A stretch of DNA of 64,000 nucleotides, from contig CM060733.1 of NCBI GenBank assembly GCA_030704615.1, positions 49,972,001-50,036,000 on the forward strand, read 5' to 3'. The notes under the pieces are model-generated. The model made no database searches. It was not told where the DNA came from and saw only the letters and a program-made list of their open reading frames with translations. Below, piece by piece: positions 1-8,923 of this stretch. Source of the stretch: Takakia lepidozioides. Lineage: Eukaryota; Streptophyta; Takakiopsida; Takakiales; Takakiaceae. Position 1 is the stretch's first letter. Every line of letters starts with the position of its first letter. The translations under genes and the position numbers were made by a program.

Positions 1-1471
1 GTGTCTACTCGATTTTAATGGAAAACCAGTAATCGACTTCAAATTATTGCACATTTTTCGATACTATTCTGCTTCATTGTTGGAATGGCGTTGGAGTGTT
101 TGCAAGGGAAGCTAATTGGAGAGGGAAGGTAATTGCCATGCCACAAGATCGAGAACAGGATGGTGATGGTGGAAAAATATCAAAGTGCGGTTGTGGTGTA
201 GACGGTGGAGCTCCATTGGAGCTTGCAGATGAAAGTGAGTATGGCTCACAGTGACGTAGCCTTGTCATGCACCAGCTTGTTGAGCATCTTGGACATGCTG
301 GATTGTTCCTCATTGTGTAGTGTGTAATGGAGCCCACAGTGAGGAGCATGAATGTTGTTGAAAGCTAAACTAGAACTCCTCCAAAAAGGAACCTGTCAAA
401 GTATTGATTGTGTCCGATTTTCGGGCACGAACATCTACAGTGCTGCCATGAAGTTTTGAAAGGTCTCTACAATGGTGGGACAAGCGTAAAGGCAGATTGT
501 AGCTTTCTTAGTGTACAATGTGAAGAAGTTACCCGTTGTGCAAAAGTGGGCTCTTTCTGTCAGTGTCATGATTTGTTCTTTTCCGTGTTGTTTACCATGT
601 ACTTGGGAGGGTCAGGTCGGTTTTGCAGGCGGTGCTTCAATCTATTGCTCCTCAGCTGCACCGTGGTGGTCCTCAGAGACCAACCAGTTATCACCCAATT
701 ACAGACACAAGCAGCGCACACAAGAGGTCCTTTGTGTTGGTGGTTGGTTGAATCCTCCTTGGGTGAAAGAAAAGCCAGCTGCCTTCATGACACAAGGTCA
801 AGGACAATGTGGTGAGGGCACCTTCTTCTTCAACAGATTTTAGCCTGCTTTGTCCTCTTATCAGAGTCGTCCCTAATGTTTCATGTTGAATTCTGCAAAG
901 TTATCTCGTTGGGTGGATTTATGTTGACATGTTACTGCCAAGGTGGGCAACAGGCAAATATCCAAAAACAGAAAACAGAGACGAGGAGAAGCTTTGGAAC
1001 GAATATTTCTTGGACCCCAGTCAATGGTCAGACAATCAAGGCAAAAAGGTGAATGCCTGTTAAACTACAGAGAAGTAGACAACAAGATGCATCACAAAGC
1101 TTTCTTGGAAATTGCCATCCTCTCTCTCTCTCTCTCTCTCACCAGCACATTTTCAAAGTCTTGGGACCAATTCAGAGTAGAAGCTAGTGTGTGATCAGTA
1201 GGGTTTGGGTGTTTGCTAGAAAAAAATTCAGCTGTCATTGTCAGCTTCTAGCAGCAAGGGCAAGGTCTATGCATTAATGGTTCCGAGGAAGGGATAGCTG
1301 AAGGAGAGCAGGGATGGAGTGTGGGTCCAGATTCATCCGAGAGGGACGGATTTCAGGCACAATAGCACCTATGATTCCCTGTGGCCTGATAGCTACAGGA
1401 AACCTGCATGGGTAGATGGTCAACTGGAAACAGTGGCAGCGGCATATCGGATAAAATCAGGCGCCTCCACC
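1..1471. other. Region upstream of PPR gene, no gene seen
   Basis: No convincing coding exon is visible. The part from about 655 to 1471 recurs in shuffled form at 12.38-12.82 kb and 13.42-14.1 kb, so it belongs to an old duplication unit that includes the PPR promoter and 5' leader. The reading frame of the PPR gene is open back to a TAG at 1295-1297 but has no ATG before 1472, so this stretch is probably 5' untranslated and promoter sequence. Confidence 0.6.
1120..1140. repeat. (TC)n microsatellite
   Basis: Uninterrupted TC dinucleotide run about 330 bp before the PPR start codon. Pyrimidine-rich runs of this kind are common in plant 5' leaders. It is absent from the two duplicated copies of this flank further along the window. 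Confidence 0.9.
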
Positions 1472-4400
1472 ATGACCACAGCTTCTGAGAGAGGACCAAG
1501 AGAGGGAGTCCACAATACCGCTTCTGGCACTTCTGGGCACGTGAGGATGCCATGTGAGGCAGGGCAACTGAAAGAGGCTCTACAGATTTTGAAACAAGGA
1601 AGGGTTTCAGCAGATTCAGATACTTATGTCTGTCTCTTGCATAAGTGCATCAAGATGAAAGGCCTAGAAGCCGGAAAACAGGTGCATGCTCACATCACCC
1701 AAAGTGGATTCAAGCCCAACGTTTTTCTATACAACACCCTTGTTAACATGTATGTGAAGTGTGGGAGCATTGTGGATGCTCACCGAGTGTTCAACAAAAT
1801 GCCTGAACGAGGTTTGATCACGTGGAATATAATGATGGCAGGATTTAGCAAGCATGGGTGTGGTAAGAATGCCTTGGAGACCTATGAGCTAATGATGCAG
1901 GAAGGGGTGAAGCCCAACCAGATCACATTTGTTTGTGTTTGCAATGCTTGTGCGAGCCTGGAAACCCTGGAGAAGGGCAAAAAGATCCATGGTGACATCT
2001 TCAAAGCTGGAATAGTACCAAATGCCATTCTGAGCACTGCCCTGATAAAAATGTATGCCAAATGTGGGAGCATCGAGGATGCAAAGGGAGTGTTCAACGA
2101 TATGGCTGAACGAGATGTGGTCTCGTGGAACACGATGATCGCTGGATATGCTCAGCATGGGTGCGGGATGAAGGCTTTGGAGACCTATGAGCAAATGATT
2201 CAGGAAGGGGTGAACCCAGACCGGGTCACATTTGTTTCCATTTGCAATGTGTGTGCGAGCCTGGCAGCCCTGGAAAAGGGCAAACAGGTCCATGGTGATA
2301 TCGTCAAAGCTGGAATTGTACCAGACGTCATTCTGAACAATGCCCTCATCGACATGTATGCCAAAGGCGGAAGCATTGAAGATGCAAAGGGAGTGTTCGT
2401 CAGTATGGCTGAACGAAATGTGGTATCATGGAGTGCTATGATTGCAGGATATGCACAGCATGCGTGTGGGATGGAGGCCTTAGAGACCTATGAGCAAATG
2501 ATGCAGGAAGGGGTCAAGCCCAACCATATCACGTTTGTTTGTGTTTGCAATGCGTGTGCAAGCCTGGCAGCCATGGAAAAGGGCAAAAAGGTCCATGGTG
2601 ACATCATCAAAGCTGGAATTGTACCAGATGTCATTCTGAACACTGCCCTTGTGGACATGTATGCCAAAGGTGGCAGCATCAAAGATGCAAAGCAATTGTT
2701 CAACAATATGGGTGAACGAAATGTGGTGTCGTGGAATGTGATGATCACAGGATATGCCCAGCATGGGTGCGGGATGAAGGCTTTGGAGACCTATGAACAA
2801 ATGATGCAGGAAGGGGTGAAGCCAGACCGAGTCACGTTCATTTCTGTTTGCAATGCATGTGCAAGCCTGGCAGTGCTGGAAAAGGGCAAAGAGGTCCATG
2901 GTGATATTGTCAAAGCCGGAATTGTACCAGATATCATTCTGAACAATACCCTCGTCAACATGTATGCCAAATGTGGGAGCATCAAAGTTGCAAAGGGAGT
3001 GTTCGACAGTATGGCTGAACGAAATGTGGTGTCCTGGAGTGCTATGATTGCAGGATATGCGCAGCATGGGTGTGGGATCGAAGCTTTGGAGACCTATGAG
3101 CAAATGCTGCAGGAAGGGGTCAAGCCGAACCACATCACCTTTGTTTGTGTTTGCAATGCGTGTGCAAGCCTGGCAGCCATGGAAAAGGGCAAAAAGGTCC
3201 ATGGTGACATCGTCACAGCTGGAATTGTGCCAGATGTCATTCTGAACACAGCCCTTGTGGACATGTATGCCAAAGGTGGGAGCATTGAGGATGCAAGGCG
3301 ATTGTTTGACGATATGGGTGAACGAAATGTGGTATCGTGGAACGCGATGATCGCAGGATATGCCCAGCATGAGTGTGGGATGGAGGCTTTGGAGACCTAT
3401 GAGCAAATGATGCAGGAAGGGGTGAAGCCGGACCGGGTCACGTTTGTTTGCATTTGCAATGCGTGTGCGAGCCTTGCAGCCTTGGAAAAGGGCAAAGAGA
3501 TCCACGATGACATCATTAAAGCTGAAATTGTTCCAGATGTCATTCTGAACAATACCCTCGTTGACATGTATGCCAAAGGCGGCAGCATCGAGGATGCAAA
3601 GAGAGTATTCGACAATATGGTTGAACGAGATGTGGTGTCGTGGAACACGATGATGGCAGGATATGCCCAGCATGGTTGTGATATGGAGGCCCTTCAACTA
3701 TTGGAAGAAATGCGAGTGGATGGCGTGAAGCTGGACAGTATCACTTTTATATGTGCTCTCTCTGCATGTAGCCATACTGGCCTAGTGGATGAAGGCAGAT
3801 ACTACTTCGACTCCTTGAGTCAAGATCATGGCATCACTCCAGCACTGGAGCACTTTGGCTGTATGGTGGACCTTCTTGGCCGTGCAGGGCGATTGGATGA
3901 GGCAGAGGACTTCATTAACAAAATGCCAGTGAAACCAAATGCTGGGGTGTGGAGGGCCTTGCTTGGTGCCTGCAGAATTCATTGCAACGTGGAGATGGCT
4001 GAACGTGCGGCAACATCTATTCTCAAGTGGGATAAACAGGACTCCGCAACTTATGTGTTGCTATCAAATATTTATGCCACAGGTGGCAGGTGGCACGATG
4101 CTGCAAAGGTGAGAACACAGATGAATGTCAGAGGGGTTACAAAGGAGCCAGGTCGCTGCTGCATTGAGGTCGGCAGCAGGGTGCACACCTTTGTTGTAGA
4201 TGACAAATTGCATCCGAAAATTGACGAAATCCATGCTGAGCTGAGAAGATTGTCTGGGCAGATGAAGGAAGCAGGGTATGTGCCTGACACGTGCTTTCTA
4301 TTGCATGACGTGGGGGAGGAGCAAAAGGATTTTTCACTTTGCCACCACAGTGAGAAGCTGGCCATTGGTTTTGGGCTGATCAGCACAGCCCCTGGGACGC

Positions 4401-4555
4401 CTATTTGTGTCACCAAGAATCTTCGGGTGTGTGGTGACTGCCACACTGCAACCAAGTTCATCTCAAAGATAGTTGGCCGAGCAATTGTTGTACGGGATAC
4501 CAACCGCTTTCACCACTTTGAAGATGGGGCTTGTTCTTGTGGGGATTACTGGTGA
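1472..4555 (+). CDS. DYW-class PLS pentatricopeptide repeat protein (organelle RNA editing factor)
   Basis: An intronless gene of 1,027 residues. The frame is open from 1298, but the first ATG is at 1472 in a good context (CCACCATGACC), so I start there. After a short N-terminus come PLS-type PPR motifs (S 31, P 35, L 35 residues) in units of exactly 101 residues, then E/E+ motifs and a C-terminal DYW domain from about residue 899. The DYW cytidine-deaminase signature is complete: His959 and Glu961 in HSEKLA, Cys987 and Cys990 in CGDCH, a second Cys pair in CSCG, and the terminal Asp-Tyr-Trp. Proteins of this family enter mitochondria or chloroplasts, bind one RNA site base by base through the repeats and deaminate a C to U. 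No clear transit peptide can be read. The target is unknown. Broken copies lie at 12.3-14.5 kb. It ends in TGA directly after DYW. Confidence 0.95.
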   Translation: MTTASERGPREGVHNTASGTSGHVRMPCEAGQLKEALQILKQGRVSADSDTYVCLLHKCIKMKGLEAGKQVHAHITQSGFKPNVFLYNTLVNMYVKCGSIVDAHRVFNKMPERGLITWNIMMAGFSKHGCGKNALETYELMMQEGVKPNQITFVCVCNACASLETLEKGKKIHGDIFKAGIVPNAILSTALIKMYAKCGSIEDAKGVFNDMAERDVVSWNTMIAGYAQHGCGMKALETYEQMIQEGVNPDRVTFVSICNVCASLAALEKGKQVHGDIVKAGIVPDVILNNALIDMYAKGGSIEDAKGVFVSMAERNVVSWSAMIAGYAQHACGMEALETYEQMMQEGVKPNHITFVCVCNACASLAAMEKGKKVHGDIIKAGIVPDVILNTALVDMYAKGGSIKDAKQLFNNMGERNVVSWNVMITGYAQHGCGMKALETYEQMMQEGVKPDRVTFISVCNACASLAVLEKGKEVHGDIVKAGIVPDIILNNTLVNMYAKCGSIKVAKGVFDSMAERNVVSWSAMIAGYAQHGCGIEALETYEQMLQEGVKPNHITFVCVCNACASLAAMEKGKKVHGDIVTAGIVPDVILNTALVDMYAKGGSIEDARRLFDDMGERNVVSWNAMIAGYAQHECGMEALETYEQMMQEGVKPDRVTFVCICNACASLAALEKGKEIHDDIIKAEIVPDVILNNTLVDMYAKGGSIEDAKRVFDNMVERDVVSWNTMMAGYAQHGCDMEALQLLEEMRVDGVKLDSITFICALSACSHTGLVDEGRYYFDSLSQDHGITPALEHFGCMVDLLGRAGRLDEAEDFINKMPVKPNAGVWRALLGACRIHCNVEMAERAATSILKWDKQDSATYVLLSNIYATGGRWHDAAKVRTQMNVRGVTKEPGRCCIEVGSRVHTFVVDDKLHPKIDEIHAELRRLSGQMKEAGYVPDTCFLLHDVGEEQKDFSLCHHSEKLAIGFGLISTAPGTPICVTKNLRVCGDCHTATKFISKIVGRAIVVRDTNRFHHFEDGACSCGDYW
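1721..3736 (+). repeat. 303-bp coding tandem array (PPR S-P-L triplets), with a 606-bp higher-order repeat
   Basis: S motifs start at 1721, 2024, 2327, 2630, 2933, 3236 and 3539, giving an exact 303-nt period with no indel. The block 2327-2932 resembles 2933-3538 much more than its neighbours: units 3 and 5 share Ser at P-motif position 5 and Asn at its last position, while units 4 and 6 share Asn and Asp. This points to duplication of a two-triplet block. Nucleotide identity between units is visibly high, suggesting recent expansion or gene conversion. Confidence 0.95.
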
Positions 4556-5620
4556 AACGATATTTTTCTGGAAAGGTGCGAGTATCTTGCTTCACTCATT
4601 GATCTGTGTAGCTACTTGGTTCATCCACCATTTCCTAAGAATATGGGATATGATGTACTCTTCCCCTGGCATATCATCCTTTCCAGAGGTGACAAAGGGG
4701 TCTACCCAGTATAGCTGGAAAGTAAACATATATCTGCACTTAACTGGAGCAGGCAATGAATGAAGGCCTTTTTCCTTTTTTTAAGGAATAAAGAAAGGAG
4801 ACAGAGAACCTGGTAATCAAATTAAGGAGAACCATGGAAAAATTAACCCTGTGAAGGGGTAAAGGCAAACAATGGGGATACCACCCCATAACAAGTGTCC
4901 AGGGAGTAGGTTGTGTATAGGGTAATGCCCTAACTGGAGGGCATTCCCAGATTTAAGGGCCTGACGCCGAGGGGAAGCCGAAAATCCGGGAATGCCCCAC
5001 ACGAGGGGCGCTACCCTGCGTAAAGAAATAGGATGATTTCTTTTCTTTTCATCTTTCCTTCATTCTTTCTAGCTTCCTGTCAGAAAAGATCTTGGAGGTA
5101 AAGATAAAGAAATGTCGTAGGTGTGCACACCACTAGTACTCATGTGGCTGGCTGTTACGCCGTATGATGCGCAGAAATTAACAAAGAGAAATCAGCCCTA
5201 GTTCTTTACGAAGGGGTGGATACCCCATAGCTTGGGGTGCCCTAGGCTCAACCTTGTTTTTTAGTGATGTATATATATACATTTTTTAAAATAAAAAGGC
5301 ATTGGCCAATTGATTAATTTAATATTAACCCCATTGATGCCATGAGGCATGATACACATCCATGGGATGAGGGACGAGCTCGAGACATAAGCACGAGAGA
5401 CCTCCGAACCGTCCATGACAAGGACCAAAAAGGTCTGGGGATGAGAGGACGGGCGACCATAGTCGGCCATACCCCCATGCAATTCCATGATGCCTAAATG
5501 CAAAATGTTAAGTGCTGTGATGTACCTCTACGAAGTAAGGACGAAAATTTGTAAGTGCCTGCCTACTGAGGGCCCTGAAGAGCCTCTTGGAGAGCCCGGG
5601 AAGAGAGGCGACGTGATCAG
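4556..5620. other. Intergenic, no gene; one inverted repeat
   Basis: It holds the 3' flank of the PPR gene and AT-rich spacer. The one structure seen is an imperfect inverted repeat with 20-bp arms at 4935-4954 and 4981-5000 (about 18 of 20 pairs; core GGGCATTCCC), which could form a hairpin with a 26-nt loop. No open frame here has a recognisable domain. Confidence 0.6.
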
Positions 5621-5636
5621 TGGTCGAAGTTGAGCT

Positions 5637-6200
5637 TCACCAATCTCTTGCCCTTGATGTGTCTCCAATTGACGTTGCGGTCGAAGTCAGGCGATTCAGG
5701 GTAATGGCGAGTTGCAATTTCTCCATCCTTGAGGGATTGAGCTCCAAATGCAGGTTGTTGGCGAAGGGCTCGTGCAGACGATTCCATGCATTGCCCATGA
5801 GGTGGTGAAGGCGTTGTGGAGCTTCTGGACGTTTGCAGATGTCTGTAGAAAAATTGGCCCAGGACTTCCGAGCTTCAGTTTGGATATCAAAGAAGATCAA
5901 AGCGAGCATCAATGAGACAGTGGAGTTAGTATTTCCCAGGGTCAATGCGAATCTGGTTTCCCAGATGTGCTAGAGCTGATCGTGTCAAAATTGGACATTG
6001 GGATAAAGGCTGCTTGGAGATGGGATCGTAGTTCAGTAGCATGTTGATTGGAGTCAATGAGGCGTGGTCATGCCAGTGGTTGAGCATCCAGTGAATTTTG
6101 GGCCAGACTTTTGAAGATATCTTGCATTGCAAGAGGCAGTGCTCCAGGGATTCCGAAACCCCCAACGAGCAGCATGTGCAGAGGAGTGCCCCGGTGAACT
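5637..6200 (-). pseudogene. LINE remnant: C-terminal zinc-binding domain of reverse transcriptase
   Basis: Read on the minus strand, 6195 down to about 6040 gives a Cys-x2-Cys, then ESLEHCLLQC and a downstream Trp. This is the pattern of the zf-RVT domain that follows the reverse transcriptase of plant non-LTR retrotransposons. The frame continues as a further open stretch to about 5637 after a break near 5945. The polymerase domain itself is missing. A similar fragment lies at 7400-7525. Assignment rests on motif spacing only. Confidence 0.5.
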
Positions 6201-6517
6201 GAAGCTAGCGTCCAACCTTTAGAATTATATTTGTGATTTGCCAAAGAAAGGCAACTAACTTTGCAGGTCTAGGTTTTGATCCATATGCCTTTCCAGATTA
6301 CATTCCAATGCTCGTTTTGAAATCCATAGGCTCTCCATTTGGCGTCCCATTTGGAGAAGGGGATGGAGCTTGTGTTGAGACACTTGTACCTTTTATTTTT
6401 TTTGTTGTGTATTGAAAAAAGGATGGTTTACTTTCAAGATCCCATGTCAATTCTTACATTCTCGTTATGGATTTTGATTTTTTATCTATTGTGTGGTAGA
6501 TTAGTTTATGTGTGCAT

Positions 6518-6577
6518 ATGTGTTCTGTGGTTTGAACAGTGATGTAGTTGTGTAGCGATATATGTAGGTGCACAACA
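6518..6577 (+). mobile_element. Solo LTR end fragment related to the second gypsy element
   Basis: This matches, in inverted orientation, the terminal part of the LTR at 23206-23810, including the shared run GATGTAGTTGTGTAGCGATA (one base differs from one of the two internal copies there), and stops at the same CACAACA terminus. It is an old LTR fragment without an internal region. Confidence 0.65.
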
Positions 6578-7399
6578 ATATTAACCTCAATTGGAGGGAT
6601 TTTTTAATTTTGTTTTTAATTTTTTGATAGAACGGGGACGGAGACCCTTTTAATCAAATTATTTAAATAAAGTATCACAAAAGTGGAAAAAAATAACCAC
6701 CAAGGAAGGCCATGGAGACTTACTAAGGGGGTACTCCCCCGAGACCCTAGCCAGCTTGCTACACAGAGGGGTAGAGAAAGACGAAGAGCAGAGATCTTGA
6801 ATTGCGATGAAGGAATGAAGTGAGTGCAGTGATAAGAGGAAGGACCTGCTAGACTAGAAGATTATTTAGTGATTGCTGAGTGGCTGGGGATATACTGTCC
6901 ATGAGTGTTCTCAGTAGCAGCAGGGAGAGAAGGCGAGCTGGGGGAGCAGAACACAAGTGTGTTGCATTCAGAACTTGAGCTAAGCTCAGAACTTGGGGTC
7001 CCTAGCCCGCCTGTGCCGCCAATTGTAATCAGCATCATCCCCTTCTATGGGAGGGGATTAATTGGTGCCAAGCAAAACATGTGTTGGAAATATTGGAGCC
7101 GAGTAGGCTGCCTTTGCCCCAGGTGTCATGGAAATCTTGAAGCAATTTCCTCCCTCATTGCTCTGAAGTTCTGGGAAGAGTTGCACAGACATTGAACCAC
7201 ACTTTCCTCCCCTCAGTTAACAGATCGTGGTAAGTACTCAACAAACTGATCTGCCTCTGGGGGGTTTCCCCTCAAAAACCCATGCACCCTTGACTTTCCA
7301 CAGATTCCAAAGTGTGAGAGCCCTAAGAGCCGCCCAAACAGGACATGTATTCTATGGTTGAGCAGGGTGGTAGTTGAGAAGAAGCAAAGAAGGCAAGGG
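6578..7399. other. Intergenic, nothing recognised
   Basis: AT-rich spacer with short open frames lacking homology or splice logic. No promoter or repeat could be supported. Confidence 0.5.
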
Positions 7400-7525
7400 A
7401 GGTGAAAGAAAGGTGTCCCTGTGGGAGTAGAAGGCTAGAACCATCTACCAGTTTCGACTTGAGAGGTTGCACAATAAGAGGCAGTGCTCCATGGATTCCA
7501 TGTCAACATTGCACAGGGGATATTA
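7400..7525 (-). pseudogene. LINE remnant: second zf-RVT fragment
   Basis: The minus strand from about 7515 reads CPLCNVDMESMEHCLLLC followed by a Trp, the same Cys2...Glu/His...Cys pattern as at 6.1 kb and with similar DNA (GGCAGTGCTCCA shared). The two are diverged pieces of the same LINE family or of a broken tandem insertion. Confidence 0.5.
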
Positions 7526-7725
7526 AAACAAACTTAAAATTGCAATAGCATGATCAATCTGCTAGCTCATCTAAGTTGTTTTTTTTTTTTTTTTCTCTTT
7601 AATGTAAGTTAGTTTTGACCCGCCACGTGTCCCCAGAGTTCCCCTTTGTACTAGGGGATGGCTATTTTTTCCTTGTTTTTCTAATTTGATGATCATGGCA
7701 ACTTGACAATCCCTTCTCTTGCAAC

Positions 7726-8548
7726 TTAACCCTTAAGTTCCCAAGCCCTTTTTTGACTTTTTACCAATTTTGGGTACCCAGCTGCAGTAAATTGCCCCTA
7801 GAAACCTACCGAAAATCATCCACATTCCAGCCTTATAGCAATGGGCCCAGCTCATTTATGCATGACATACCAAAAAATGAACTAAGTCCATTGTGGAAAT
7901 TGTGAGATTATAGCGTTGGCCTGGACCTCAAATATCAGGTCCCAAAGAAAAAGTGAGAAAGAAATAGGTTTGACCAAATCAAAACCTAGCTTTATCCAAT
8001 TTTGCTTGCCCCAAGACCCACCATTTCCAAATCAATAGTGGAGTGGCTATGACCCCACTACATTGCAGGTCCAAATGATTTTTCACCTATGGTTATGCAT
8101 GCAATTACATGGGGGGTTGAAATCTCAAAATTGACAAGAGAAAATGTGCATCCAAACGAAGTACTTTTTTCCTACAAATTTCTTAAAAGCCAACTGTGGA
8201 TGTGTGTATGTAATGCTCACATACCACAAGGTGAAGTGTTTTTTCCAAAATTGCTAATTTTCTGCCAAAAATGGCCTTTGGAGTGCAATCTATTTTGGGC
8301 TTGTTTACCTGCCACGTCAGCGGTCAACAGCCCTTTTCAGGCCCCAAAACGTAAATGAGAGATCTAAGATATTTTGTAGGTCATAGCTTTTGTTTTTTCT
8401 GAACTTTGTTTTCTACATCATACTCGAGACAAATCCCTTGTCATTAAAGCTTCAGGAGTGGGCCCCATCAGATTAGATCTGCAAAAATTACGTCCAACTG
8501 CAAATTCAAAGTGACCCGATTCAGGTCGCTTGGGAACTTAAGGGTTAA
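7726..8548. mobile_element. MITE with 21-bp perfect terminal inverted repeats and TTAA ends (piggyBac-like)
   Basis: The left end 7726-7746 and right end 8528-8548 are perfect inverted repeats. Each end carries TTAA, and the inner terminus is CCCTTAAGTTCCCAAGC. TTAA target duplication with termini starting CCC(T) is the hallmark of the piggyBac superfamily. The element is about 815 bp between the TTAA sites with no transposase-like frame, so it is non-autonomous. A second copy, about 90 percent identical by eye, begins at 22519. It lies about 375 bp upstream of the SKIP start codon. Superfamily assignment is inference from the ends. Confidence 0.75.
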
Positions 8549-8589
8549 AAGAAAAGATTAAAAAAGTTTAAAAAGAAGATGAAGATGGG

Positions 8590-8611
8590 AAAAAAAAAAA
8601 AAAAAAAAAAA
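8590..8611. repeat. Poly-A run
   Basis: A run of about 22 A residues, 40 bp beyond the MITE and 310 bp before the SKIP ATG. A matching poly-T run (about 17 T) lies near 7578 on the other side of the MITE. Confidence 0.8.
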
Positions 8612-8923
8612 GATGAAGAAGTGATACATTATGGAAATGAAGGTGACTAAGTGGTACGTTCATATATCATCCATTCAAGTGCTTGTACCTCACAAACCCT
8701 AAGTAGGTGTTGTGAGAGAGAGCTGGAGGAGAGGACACAGGGAGGTTGGGGTCTGAATTGTGGGGCGTTTGTGTGATGAAATTGTGAGAGGCACGCTTTC
8801 AGGGTTGCTGTTCCTTGCTATCGCTTTGTCGGTGATCCTCGTTAGTTTGCAACACGGGCTTGTGATTGAGAGAGGCAGTTGAGAGGAGGGTTTGGTGGTG
8901 AGGGTGGTGGAGCGTTTGTAAGC

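Noticed and set aside
1319-1471. Start of the PPR frame at GTG 1319
   Set aside because: A nuclear gene needs ATG; 1472 is the first one and has a good context. The codons before it are open by chance and recur as non-coding flank at 13.85 kb.
2480-3697. 405-residue open frame antisense to the PPR gene
   Set aside because: It lies wholly opposite the 303-nt repeats and repeats with the same period (FGIHV, MDLFALF recur). Lack of stops in one unit is copied to all units, so its length carries no evidence of coding.
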